Positions 16,818 to 24,861 of a stretch of 35,920 nucleotides of DNA are shown piece after piece. Source of the DNA: Bryobacter sp. GTDB taxonomy: Bacteria > Acidobacteriota > Terriglobia > Bryobacterales > Bryobacteraceae. The stretch lies in contig JALHNI010000065.1 in assembly GCA_022843605.1 (NCBI GenBank), forward strand, positions 1 to 35,920. The letters run 5' to 3'. Under the pieces are notes generated by a model that was given only the letters and a program-made list of their open reading frames with translations, was not told the DNA's origin and made no database searches. Both the position numbers and the translations under genes were made by a program. Each line of letters starts with the position of its first letter. Position 1 is the first letter of the stretch.

Positions 16818-16852
16818 TCTAACCTATTCACGGAATACCGGCGTGTTTTTTT
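16812..16852 (+). terminator. Intrinsic terminator of the T6SS operon
   Basis: CGCCGGT (16812-16818) pairs perfectly with ACCGGCG (16837-16843). After two bases comes a run of seven T (16846-16852). The 18-base loop is longer than usual, which lowers certainty. It is correctly placed, about 60 bases past the last T6SS stop codon, and its T run overlaps the stop of the convergent kinase gene by two bases. Confidence 0.6.
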
Positions 16853-19085
16853 AGCGGGAGCGGCAAATAATTTCTAACTGTTTGGCGAGCGCGGAGACGG
16901 CCGGGTGAGCCGACCCGCTAAGCCGCTCGGTTTGTTGGTTGCAGGGTTCGATCGATTTCGGTAGATGGCTCGCCCAGTTCACCCGATTGAGGGCGAATTC
17001 TCGCAGCAGCTCGGCATCGGTGGGGCTTGCGGTGAGCAACTGTTGGTAGCTCCGATCGGCGGCTTCGAACTGGCCGAGTGCGGCGTGGGCGCGCGTGAAA
17101 GCCAGAATGGCGTACCGATCCTGGGGCCGCTCCGCCTGGAAGGCGCGAGCCGCCAAATAGTCTGACTCAAGAAGCCGGCTGGCTTGTTCGTTTTGGCCGG
17201 CCCAGCGGAGCGATAAGTGGTGCCGCAACTGCTGCGCGATTCGTTCGCCACGTTCTTCGGGCGAGATCAGGACGCCGGTCGCCGGCGGCTGATCCGCCTG
17301 GGCGTACTGCTGGTGGGCCCGGTTCCGTTCCCCCGAAGCCTCCAGGAGCTGGCCGAAGCGGTCGAGGTAGACCGGATCGTGCGGTTCCAGGCGCAGGGTT
17401 TCCTCGTGCAGCCGGTGCGCTTGAGTGAGGTCGCCGGCATCCTGCAGGATTCTGGCGAGCAGGCTCGACGTGGCTGCGATCTGGTGGTTGTGTTCCGGGC
17501 TGGGCGGCGCCGAGCGAAGCCGCTCGAGGGCCTGCTCCAGCGCCTGGCGCGCCATAGGTAGCCTTCCCAGGCGGTGGGCGACGGTCGCGCTTTGGATAGC
17601 CACAGCGGCTCCGGCGGACGGGCCGCCTTCGCTCACCTGAGCTGTCGCTTGGGCCGCCCAACGTTCCGCTTCGCGTAACTGGCCTTCGTCCAAAGCGAGC
17701 TGGCTCCGGAGCGCCAGCACCAGCAGGGCGGCATCGCCCTTGAGCGCGGCGGCGTCGGGCAGGATCTTGGCCGCCTCGCGATAGTCGCCCTGGGCGCGCA
17801 GAGCAAGGGCAACGAGCACTGCCGCCAGCGGTGTATCCGGCCGGGCGGCCAGTTGTAGTTTGAGGGCATCGGCTAGCGACTGGCGCGGGCTCGACAGCGC
17901 CAGATTCGTGCGATCCACGGCCAGGCTCAGCGAGTCTAGACGCTGCTCGGCCCGATAGGCGCGCCATCCGGCGTATCCGATTCCGCCGGCCAGTAGAAGG
18001 GTAGTCAGCGCGAGCGCCAGGGCGGCGAGACTATGGCGGCGGATAAAGAGTGAGGCGCTATAGGCGAAACTTCCGTCCATGGCGCGGACAGGTTCGTTGG
18101 CTGCCCAGTGGGCGAGATCATCGCCGAACTCGCGCGCGGTGGCGTAGCGCAGGGAGGGTTCCGGCTGGAGGGCGCGGGCGAGAATGGCGTCCAGGTCGCG
18201 GGGAATCGATGGCTGGATGGTGGAGGCGTTCGGGATGACGGCGGATCCAGGAATCCGCCGGGGCGGCTTGCCGGTGAGCAGGTGATAGAGGACACAGCCC
18301 AGACCATAGATGTCAGTGGCGGCGGTGATGGGCAGTCCGGCGACCTGCTCCGGGCTGGCGTAGTCTGGGGTGAGGGCGCGTAGCGTGTTTTGCAGATTGG
18401 CGGGAGCGGCATCAAGAAGTTTGGCGATGCCGAAGTCGAGTAGTTTGGGTTCTCCGGAGGCGGTAACCAGGATGTTGCCGGGCTTGAGGTCGCGATGCAC
18501 CACCAGGTTCTGGTGCGCGTGCTGCACAGCGTCGCAGACGTGTCCGAAAAGCTGGCCGATTTCGCGCGGCGACCGTCCCCGGCACCATTCGTCGATGGTA
18601 CGGCCCTCGATCAACTCCATCACGAGGTAGGGCGATCCATCCTCGGCCGTGCCGGCGTCAATCAGGCGGCAGATGTTGGAATGATTCAGGTTGGCGAGAA
18701 TCTGGCGCTCACGTTTAAATCGTTCGACCACGAAGTCGCTGCGGATCGCCCGGGAGACGAACTTCACGGCTACCCGCAGCCGGACCTCGCCATCGGAACG
18801 TTCTGCCTCGTAAACCGCACCCATGCCACCGCGTCCGATCTCGCGAATCAGGCGGTAAGGGCCCACTTTGTCCGTGACGGTGGCCGGGACGCTCTGCTCA
18901 ATGCGGGCGGCGACGCTGGCGAGCGGTGTGCCGAGGTAGGTGGCGGCGCCGCGGTCGAATTCGACGAGTCGCTCCACGGCGGCGCGGGTCTCGGGATCGA
19001 CTCTCTGCTCGTCGAGATAGCGTTGGCGAGCGGCGGGATCGAGGTCAGCGACGGCGAAGAAGAGACGTTCGATCTCGGGGTTCAG
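16851..19085 (-). CDS. Membrane Ser/Thr kinase with TPR-like C-terminal half (module 1)
   Basis: Hanks-type kinase, 744 residues if begun at CTG 19085. That start is favoured by AGGAG 8 bases upstream, a CTGA overlap with the sigma gene stop, and recovery of the N-terminal region (PEIERLFFAVADLDPAARQR) that matches the start of the kinase at 22149. GTG 18977 is the fallback, giving 708 residues. The kinase domain spans about 75-335: glycine loop IGRGGMGAVY, lysine in VAVKF, HRDLKPGN near 196, DFG, and YASPEQ. A membrane helix is at about 352-376 (LALALTTLLLAGGIGY), then helical TPR-like repeats that would lie in the periplasm. It is convergent with the T6SS operon. Target unknown; phosphorylation of the FHA protein is a possibility. 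Confidence 0.88.
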   Translation of the reverse strand: MNPEIERLFFAVADLDPAARQRYLDEQRVDPETRAAVERLVEFDRGAATYLGTPLASVAARIEQSVPATVTDKVGPYRLIREIGRGGMGAVYEAERSDGEVRLRVAVKFVSRAIRSDFVVERFKRERQILANLNHSNICRLIDAGTAEDGSPYLVMELIEGRTIDEWCRGRSPREIGQLFGHVCDAVQHAHQNLVVHRDLKPGNILVTASGEPKLLDFGIAKLLDAAPANLQNTLRALTPDYASPEQVAGLPITAATDIYGLGCVLYHLLTGKPPRRIPGSAVIPNASTIQPSIPRDLDAILARALQPEPSLRYATAREFGDDLAHWAANEPVRAMDGSFAYSASLFIRRHSLAALALALTTLLLAGGIGYAGWRAYRAEQRLDSLSLAVDRTNLALSSPRQSLADALKLQLAARPDTPLAAVLVALALRAQGDYREAAKILPDAAALKGDAALLVLALRSQLALDEGQLREAERWAAQATAQVSEGGPSAGAAVAIQSATVAHRLGRLPMARQALEQALERLRSAPPSPEHNHQIAATSSLLARILQDAGDLTQAHRLHEETLRLEPHDPVYLDRFGQLLEASGERNRAHQQYAQADQPPATGVLISPEERGERIAQQLRHHLSLRWAGQNEQASRLLESDYLAARAFQAERPQDRYAILAFTRAHAALGQFEAADRSYQQLLTASPTDAELLREFALNRVNWASHLPKSIEPCNQQTERLSGSAHPAVSALAKQLEIICRSR

Positions 19086-19639
19086 GCTTTCAACTCCTGA
19101 TGGAGCCAGGCCTGTGCGAGCCGGAGTTCGCGATAGACCTGGGCCGCGGTGATCTCACCGCCAAGGGTTTCGGCGCACTCCTCGGCGGTCATGCCCCCGA
19201 AGAAACGCATTTCGATTAGTTGGGCCTTGCGGGCGTCGTGGGCGGCCAGGCGGTCGAGCGCTTCGTGAATGGCGAGCACCTGTTCGGAGTCCTGGTCGAG
19301 CGAGAGGATTTCTTCTTTCAGTTCGAGGTTGGCCATGCCGGAGCCGCGTTTTTGCGCACCTTTGGTGCGTGCGTAGTCGACGATGATCTGGCGCATCACC
19401 CGCGCGGCAAGAGCGAAGAAGTGGGCCCGGTTGTTGATCGACTGCTCACGACCCTCAATCAGTTTGATGTAGGCTTCGTTGACGAGTGCGGTAGCCTGAA
19501 TGGTCTGTTGCTGGCCGCGCAGGTAGGAGTGGGCGAGGCGGCGGAGCTCGTCATAGACGAGCGGCACCAAAAGGTTGACGGCACTCTCATCGCCTTGACG
19601 GGAGCGTTCGAGCAGCAGAGTTACCTGGTTGGGATCCAC
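19082..19639 (-). CDS. ECF-type RNA polymerase sigma factor (module 1)
   Basis: 185-residue sigma-70 family factor of the kind common in Acidobacteria (TIGR02999-like). Region 2 is in the N-terminal half (VYDELRRLAHSYL, QATALVNEAYIKLI, HFFALAARVMRQIIVDYAR), and region 4 is C-terminal (AQLIEMRFFGGMTAEECAE, ITAAQVYRELRLAQAWL). The start is GTG 19639, preceded by no ribosome site but by a -10-like hexamer six bases upstream. It overlaps the kinase gene downstream by four bases, so the two form one unit. The kinase presumably conveys or modulates a signal linked to the sigma factor, as inferred from the conserved pairing. Confidence 0.88.
   Translation of the reverse strand: MDPNQVTLLLERSRQGDESAVNLLVPLVYDELRRLAHSYLRGQQQTIQATALVNEAYIKLIEGREQSINNRAHFFALAARVMRQIIVDYARTKGAQKRGSGMANLELKEEILSLDQDSEQVLAIHEALDRLAAHDARKAQLIEMRFFGGMTAEECAETLGGEITAAQVYRELRLAQAWLHQELKA
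19094..19098 (-). promoter_or_regulatory. Ribosome site supporting a CTG start for the kinase
   Basis: AGGAG on the minus strand lies inside the last codons of the sigma gene and exactly 8 bases before CTG 19085. No ATG, GTG or TTG start in the kinase frame fits this site. The CTG forms a CTGA overlap with the sigma stop, parallel to the ATGA overlap at 22149-22152 in the related module. Confidence 0.6.
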
Positions 19640-19645
19640 CGAACT

Positions 19646-19675
19646 ATTATGCGCCCGGGAGGCGATCGTTTTCAG
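19646..19675 (-). promoter_or_regulatory. Possible leaderless promoter of sigma/kinase module 1
   Basis: On the minus strand CATAAT (19651-19646) lies six bases before GTG 19639, with CTGAAA (19675-19670) as a weak -35 at 18-base spacing. A transcript starting about seven bases past the -10 would begin at the start codon. No Shine-Dalgarno is seen. Confidence 0.4.
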
Positions 19676-19717
19676 CGAATCGGGTGCAGGATTTACGTTT
19701 ACTCAGGGGGAGAGCTC

Positions 19718-20713
19718 ATGTTGCGTTCATTTGGCCGGATGATCGGGTTGGTGGTAGGGTTCGTTTTCTGGGGACTGATCGCACTGTTGGTGGGGGTGAT
19801 GCTTCTGGGCAGCTTCTGGCTGGACGGGGTGGGCGTCGAGCAGCCGGCGCGGGTGGCTGCGAAGCACGAGAAGATCACGTTCCGTTACGCCAGTTGGACG
19901 CGCATTCGCGAGATCGGATTGCAGCGCGAGGACGGTCCCATGGCTGAGGTGCGGCGCGCCATGGTGGAGAAGCGTGACGGCCAACCGGACCTGGTGGGAA
20001 TTGAGACGGTACGCGTACCGACCGACGTCTATGACCGGTATCATGTGGGACAAACCGTGAAGGTGCTGGTGCAGCCACCGGGCTTCTTCAAGGATTGGGT
20101 GATCTTTCCTCAAGTGCGGCTCGCCGGCGTCTCCACCGCGCTCATCGCCTACAGCGTTTATGAGAGCGCCTGGCCGTTACCGCAATTCCTGCTGAGCCTG
20201 CTGCCCGCGGCGTATTTGGGCTGGTTGGCCTCGCGGGGGAGTAAGTGGCTATGGCTGGCGTGCGGATTCCTCACGTTGACGGCGTTGGGCTACTGGGTGT
20301 CGCCGTTATCGGATCGGCGTCCCGAAGGTGAGATGCGTGCAACTGAAGGCAAGGTGGTGGCGTTGCGGCTGGTGGAAGAAGTCGGGGAGACGGAAGAGTC
20401 GGCGGGCTTTGAGGCGCTGGTGCCGCACTGGGTGGTTGGGGTGGAGTTTACGCCGGAGGGGTGGCGGAGTCCGGTGGTGGCAGTGGATCGGGTGGATGCA
20501 CCGAGCATCCAACTGAAGGAGGGTGAGACGGTTCGCCTGGAGTATCAGGTGAGTGACCCGCGCCGGGCCTTGTTGGTGTCTGGCGAGCGTAGCTGGTGGT
20601 GGATGAACCTGATGACGATCGGCCAGTATGTGGCGATGTTCGGAGGGCTTCTGCTGGCTCTTTGGCTGACGGGGCGATTCTTCAAAGGGCTGCGATCCAT
20701 GCGTCAGGCTTGA
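19718..20713 (+). CDS. DUF3592-like membrane protein
   Basis: 331 residues from ATG 19718, preceded by GGGGGAGAG at a good distance. The open frame extends further left but only antisense to the sigma gene, so I do not use it. An N-terminal membrane helix (LVVGFVFWGLIALLVGVMLL) leads to a soluble domain. Central helices follow at about 140-200, then a second soluble domain with HWVVGVEFTPEGWRSPVV, GETVRLEYQVSDPRRA, and a final membrane helix (YVAMFGGLLLALWL). The pattern of two A-x-V and G-x-x-V-x-V-x-Y-type segments resembles DUF3592, with the first copy (RYHVGQTVKVLVQPP) degenerate. It is divergent from the sigma/kinase unit with only 78 bases between; function unknown. Confidence 0.8.
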   Translation: MLRSFGRMIGLVVGFVFWGLIALLVGVMLLGSFWLDGVGVEQPARVAAKHEKITFRYASWTRIREIGLQREDGPMAEVRRAMVEKRDGQPDLVGIETVRVPTDVYDRYHVGQTVKVLVQPPGFFKDWVIFPQVRLAGVSTALIAYSVYESAWPLPQFLLSLLPAAYLGWLASRGSKWLWLACGFLTLTALGYWVSPLSDRRPEGEMRATEGKVVALRLVEEVGETEESAGFEALVPHWVVGVEFTPEGWRSPVVAVDRVDAPSIQLKEGETVRLEYQVSDPRRALLVSGERSWWWMNLMTIGQYVAMFGGLLLALWLTGRFFKGLRSMRQA

Positions 20714-20776
20714 GTGCTGCTCCGCGGCGTTGTGGGTTTGCCTGTGGCGGCCCGGGATAGAATCGAAGTCGAACTT

Positions 20777-21487
20777 ATGCCTTCGGGACAATCGAGTGAT
20801 CGCATCTACACCGACGGATCCTACCTACAGAAAACCGGTGGTACCTGGCATGTGGAAGACGCGCCGTTCAAGGCCCGGCGAATCCTCCGGATGCTGGCGC
20901 GGCACCCGGAAGTTCAGCCGAGGTCAATCTGCGAGATTGGCTGTGGCGCTGGTGGGATACTCGCCGAACTGCAGAAAGCGTTGCCGGGGGATGTGACCTA
21001 TACGGGATACGAGATCAGCCCGCAGGCCCACGAACTGAGTTTGCAATACAGCAACCCCAATTGCCGATTCATCCTCGGGGATGCGTTTGCGGACCTGGCG
21101 AGCTATGACCTGGTGTTGGTGATGGATGTCGTGGAACACGTGGAGGACTGTTTCGCGTTTCTGCGGCAGGTGCGAGCCAAAGGCAAGGTGAAGCTGTTTC
21201 ACATTCCGTTGGATATCCATGCAGCCGGGGTAATGCTGGGGGTGGATTGGACATGGGACCTCTATGGCCATATTCATCTGTTCACCATCGAGACTGCCCT
21301 CAGGACGTTAGAACACAGCGGGCATCGCGTGATCGATTGGGTGCTGACCGACGTCGCGCTTGAGTCACGAAATAAGCCGCTGCGAACGCGGGTGAGTAAC
21401 CTCGTTCGCTATCCGCTTGGACTGCTGAGCCCGAAGCTGGCGGCAAGGCTAATCGGGGGCTATTCGATGCTGATCCTCGCCGAGTGA
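20777..21487 (+). CDS. SAM-dependent class I methyltransferase
   Basis: 236 residues from ATG 20777, chosen over the upstream GTG 20714 because the extra N-terminus has no methyltransferase character. The Rossmann signature is clear: motif I EIGCGAGGILAEL, motif II with the acidic residue in YTGYEISPQA, and the VMDVVEHVEDC motif typical of methyltransferase family 11/23 enzymes. FHIPLDIHAAGVML and HLFTIETALRTLEHSGH continue the common C-terminal layout. The acceptor substrate is not predictable. It lies between two signalling modules, on the same strand as the DUF3592-like gene, with 63 bases between. Confidence 0.85.
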   Translation: MPSGQSSDRIYTDGSYLQKTGGTWHVEDAPFKARRILRMLARHPEVQPRSICEIGCGAGGILAELQKALPGDVTYTGYEISPQAHELSLQYSNPNCRFILGDAFADLASYDLVLVMDVVEHVEDCFAFLRQVRAKGKVKLFHIPLDIHAAGVMLGVDWTWDLYGHIHLFTIETALRTLEHSGHRVIDWVLTDVALESRNKPLRTRVSNLVRYPLGLLSPKLAARLIGGYSMLILAE

Positions 21488-21531
21488 GCGATTTTACCCC
21501 TGTGAAGTGATTGATTTACGTATAGTTGCGC

Positions 21532-21570
21532 CGCAGGTTGAGCACCTGCGCGGTGCGCTATACTGTCGCC
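21532..21570 (+). promoter_or_regulatory. Possible leaderless promoter with operator-like palindrome, module 2
   Basis: TATACT (21559-21564) lies six bases before ATG 21571, and TTGAGC (21538-21543) is a possible -35 at 15 bases, shorter than ideal. Over this element are two overlapping inverted repeats: CGCAGGT/ACCTGCG (21532-21538 and 21544-21550) and GCACC/GGTGC (21542-21546 and 21552-21556). They cover the -35 and spacer, where a repressor or activator would bind. No ribosome site is present. Confidence 0.45.
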
Positions 21571-22152
21571 ATGGTTGCGGAGGATTCAGGGGGAACCGAC
21601 ATCACACGGCTCCTATCCGCGTGGAAAAATGGCGATCAATTCGCCTTGGATTTACTGACCCCTCTGATCTACGAGGAACTTCGCGTTCTGGCACGGGCTT
21701 ATCTGGCGAGAGAGCGGCACGCGGAGACACTGCAGCCGACCGTGCTGGTTCACGAAGCATACCTGCGGTTGGTGGCGCAGCAACTCCCGGACTTCGCCAG
21801 CAGAAGCCATTTTTACGGCGTGGCCGCGCACCTGATGCGCCAGATCCTTGCCGACCACGCCCGCAAGCGCAACAGTCAGAAGCGCGGCGCCGGGGTGGTC
21901 CGGGTCCCGATTCACCATGCCCTCACCCAGGCGCCGCCCAAAAGTGCTGAGATCGTGGCGTTAGATGACGCCCTGACGGCCCTCGCATCGTTTGATCCGC
22001 GAATGTGCCAGGTGATTGAGCTACGTTTCTTCGGAGGCTTGAGTTTAGAAGAGACGGCGCAGGCTCTGGACGTTTCTACCGCGACGGTCGGCCGCGAGCA
22101 ACGGCTGGCGGAGGCGTGGCTCTACCAGGAGTTGGACAAAACAAGCGCATGA
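21571..22152 (+). CDS. ECF-type RNA polymerase sigma factor (module 2)
   Basis: 193 residues, of the same class as the sigma factor at 19082-19639. Region 2: IYEELRVLARAYLARER, QPTVLVHEAYLRLV, HFYGVAAHLMRQILADHAR. Region 4: CQVIELRFFGGLSLEETAQ, DVSTATVGREQRLAEAWL. I use ATG 21571; the frame is open further left, but the sequence there looks like promoter. The stop overlaps the kinase start as ATGA (22149-22152), so the two are translationally coupled. It presumably directs a regulon under control of, or acting with, the kinase. Confidence 0.88.
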   Translation: MVAEDSGGTDITRLLSAWKNGDQFALDLLTPLIYEELRVLARAYLARERHAETLQPTVLVHEAYLRLVAQQLPDFASRSHFYGVAAHLMRQILADHARKRNSQKRGAGVVRVPIHHALTQAPPKSAEIVALDDALTALASFDPRMCQVIELRFFGGLSLEETAQALDVSTATVGREQRLAEAWLYQELDKTSA

Positions 22153-24860
22153 CGCCCGAACGCTGGCAACGGATTCGAACCTTGTTCGATTCCGCGATCG
22201 AAGCGGAACCCACCCAGCGAGAATCCTGGCTTCGGGAGCATTGCCCGGAAGACGAAGACCTGAGGCGCGAAGTGCTTCAACTGTTAGCCAGTGATGAGAA
22301 GGCGAATGGATCTCTGGCCAATCAGGTAGCGCAGGGAGTCGTCGAGTTTTTCGCCGCCGAGGAGACCCCGGCAACCCGGATGGCCGGGCCTTACCGGCTC
22401 TTGCGGGAATTGGGCCGGGGGGGCATGGGCGCGGTCTACCTAGGAGAACGAGCCGACGGCCAATACGAGGGCGAGGTAGCCGTCAAGCTCTTGCGGCCGG
22501 GCATGGACACGGAGTTCTTCCTCGCGCGGTTCAAGCGGGAGCGCCAAGCTCTGGCGCGACTGCAGCATCCCAACATTGCCCGTCTGATCGACAGTGGAAC
22601 CAGTGACGATGGACTGCCCTATATCGTCATGGAGCGCGTTGAGGGCCTCGCCATTAACGACTATGTGCGCGACCAGCGCTTGAGCACCGAGCAGATTCTG
22701 CGCCTATTTCTGGGGGTTTGCCGGGCGGTTTCTCATGCCCACCAACGCCTGATCGTCCATCGCGACCTCAAGCCCCGAAACATCCTGGTGGAACCGAATG
22801 GGACACCTCGTCTGCTGGACTTCGGGATCTGCAAACTGCTGGAGGACCTTCCGGGTGCGGAGACGTCGACCAGCGCGGAACTGATGACGCCTGCGTATGC
22901 CAGTCCGGAGCAGGTTCGCGGCGAGACCATTACAGTGGCTAGCGATATCTATGCGCTCGGCGCGGTGCTCTATGAACTGCTGACCGGGCGTCCCCCACAC
23001 CAGATCGAGAAGCCCACGCCGCAAAACATTTATCGAGCGGTTTGTGAGGATGAAGTCAGGGTGCCCAGCGGAATTGCCGCGGCGGGCCTTTCGCGTTGGC
23101 AAAGTGATTTGGACACCATCCTGCTCAAGGCTCTGCAGAAAGATCCACGGCGCCGCTATGAATCTGTCGAGCAATTTGCCGAGGATATCCGCCGGGTTCT
23201 CGAACATGAGCCCGTGCTCGCGCGTCCGGACACGATGACCTATCGGGCCGGAAAATTCGTGCGCCGCCATACGGCCGCCGTCGCCGTCACGTTGGGCATT
23301 GTTTTGGCGCTGTCGGTCGGGCTGGTGGCGTATGCGCGCCAAGCCAGACTGGCGCGGCAGCAGGCGGCAGAGGCGCGAAGTTTGGCCAATGCGATGATGT
23401 TTAGCATTCACGACCAAATTCGCAATCTCCCCGGATCGCTGGCCGCTCGTGAATCGCTGGTGAGAACCGGCCTGCAGTACCTTGATCAGTTGGCGGTGTC
23501 GGTGTCAAATGACGCTTCGCTCCGGAACGATCTCGCTTCGGCCTATCTTCGGATGGGAGAAATCCAGGGTAGCGCACTCGAATCGAACCGGGGCGATACG
23601 GAGGGGTCACTGGCTAGTTTTCGCAAGGGCCTTGCCGTACTTGAACCAGAGGGGAAAGACCGGGGCGCCGATCTGGTCCGGATGGAGTTACTTCGGCGGA
23701 TCGCGCTCGGCATTGAGACCCGCAATAGTGCGGCGGCACTCGAAGACATCGAACGGTCGATCCAGATCGGGGCCAGCCTACGCGCGCGCTACCCGGACGA
23801 TGAGACGGTTTCCAAACAGGTGGCGAGGGCCTATGGCAGCGCGGGCCTCGTGTTCCGCCGGACTCAGAATACCCGGCGGGTCATCGAGTCATCCCGGGCT
23901 CAGCGTGAGGTTCTCGCGAAGATTCTCGAGCGCCACCCGGAAGACCGCGATGCCCGGGGAGAGGCCGCCAACGCCCTGACGAACCTGGGAACCGCGCAAG
24001 CTTCAGTTGGTCAACTCCGGGAAGCTAAGAAAAGCTTCGAACAGACAATCGCCGATTGGGAAACACTGTCCCGTGAAGCGCCCCATGACGTGGCCTTTCG
24101 CCGCAATCTGATGTTGTCCTACAGCCACCTCGGCGACGTTCTCGGTAATCCCGCATTTCCCAATTTGAAGGACACGAAAGGTGCGCAGCAGGCTTTCGTC
24201 AAAATGGTGGAGACGGCCGAACAGCTCCACCGGGCCAGCCCGGACAGTCAGCGTGCGGCCGTGGACCTGGGAATGGCGCTCGCGCGCTTGACGAGTCTTC
24301 CGGGCAGCAGCGATCTGGACCAGTGCGACCGCTCGATCAAATTGCTGGAAGCTGCACTGGCACGCGATCCTCGAAATGCCACCATCGGCGCCAACGCCGC
24401 GGCTCAACACGAACGCGCCGGTGACTTACTCGCCGAGAAAGGCGACTCTGTGGCGGCGAAAACACAATACACCGCTGCTTTGAAGCTCCTCCAGCCCAAC
24501 CCGCCGCAGTTGCAGAGTATCCGGACCGTGATCAGCGTCCATCGAAAACTGGCCGAGCAGGCCGCGCGTCGCGGCGAATCCAGCACCGCTCTGCAATTGG
24601 CCAGAAAAGCCGTTGAAGCCGGCGAGAGTGCCGCCACGAGGGCTAAGGCGCCGGTGATCAAGTTGAATCGGGCTAAGGCGTATGAAGCGATGTCCAGCGT
24701 TCTAAGTCTTCTGGGACAACCCGAAGAAGCGGAGCGATGGGCACAAAACGCCGGAAAGGCCTACCGAGAGTTGGCCGGCGAAGATCCCGCCAGTGCTCCG
24801 ATCGCCTTCGAAATGGAGCGTTTCCTGAAATCCCGGCCAAGAGTACCAGCCGGCCAATAG
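22149..24860 (+). CDS. Membrane Ser/Thr kinase with TPR-like C-terminal half (module 2)
   Basis: 903-residue Hanks-type kinase starting at ATG 22149. Residues 1-80 form an N-terminal helical region (RWQRIRTLFDSAI, WLREHCPEDEDLRREV) also found in module 1. The kinase domain spans about 82-345 with LGRGGMGAVY, VAVKLL, HRDLKPRN near 204, LLDFGICK and YASPEQVRGE. The catalytic residues are all present, so it should be active. A membrane helix at about 376-398 (AAVAVTLGIVLALSVGLVAY) is followed by some 500 residues of helical TPR-like repeats, likely periplasmic. It shares one transcript with the sigma factor and ends one base from the stop of the convergent lipoprotein gene. Confidence 0.9.
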   Translation: MTPERWQRIRTLFDSAIEAEPTQRESWLREHCPEDEDLRREVLQLLASDEKANGSLANQVAQGVVEFFAAEETPATRMAGPYRLLRELGRGGMGAVYLGERADGQYEGEVAVKLLRPGMDTEFFLARFKRERQALARLQHPNIARLIDSGTSDDGLPYIVMERVEGLAINDYVRDQRLSTEQILRLFLGVCRAVSHAHQRLIVHRDLKPRNILVEPNGTPRLLDFGICKLLEDLPGAETSTSAELMTPAYASPEQVRGETITVASDIYALGAVLYELLTGRPPHQIEKPTPQNIYRAVCEDEVRVPSGIAAAGLSRWQSDLDTILLKALQKDPRRRYESVEQFAEDIRRVLEHEPVLARPDTMTYRAGKFVRRHTAAVAVTLGIVLALSVGLVAYARQARLARQQAAEARSLANAMMFSIHDQIRNLPGSLAARESLVRTGLQYLDQLAVSVSNDASLRNDLASAYLRMGEIQGSALESNRGDTEGSLASFRKGLAVLEPEGKDRGADLVRMELLRRIALGIETRNSAAALEDIERSIQIGASLRARYPDDETVSKQVARAYGSAGLVFRRTQNTRRVIESSRAQREVLAKILERHPEDRDARGEAANALTNLGTAQASVGQLREAKKSFEQTIADWETLSREAPHDVAFRRNLMLSYSHLGDVLGNPAFPNLKDTKGAQQAFVKMVETAEQLHRASPDSQRAAVDLGMALARLTSLPGSSDLDQCDRSIKLLEAALARDPRNATIGANAAAQHERAGDLLAEKGDSVAAKTQYTAALKLLQPNPPQLQSIRTVISVHRKLAEQAARRGESSTALQLARKAVEAGESAATRAKAPVIKLNRAKAYEAMSSVLSLLGQPEEAERWAQNAGKAYRELAGEDPASAPIAFEMERFLKSRPRVPAGQ

Positions 24861-24861
24861 A

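Noticed and set aside
19220-19717. Long leftward extension of the DUF3592-like reading frame
   Set aside because: It runs antisense to the sigma factor gene, which has clear domain motifs. A good ribosome site and membrane helix begin at ATG 19718.
22171-22195. GGATTCGAACC followed by GTTCGATTCC, resembling tRNA T-arm sequences
   Set aside because: No acceptor, D or anticodon stems fit around it on either strand, and the bases code for the conserved N-terminal region of the kinase.
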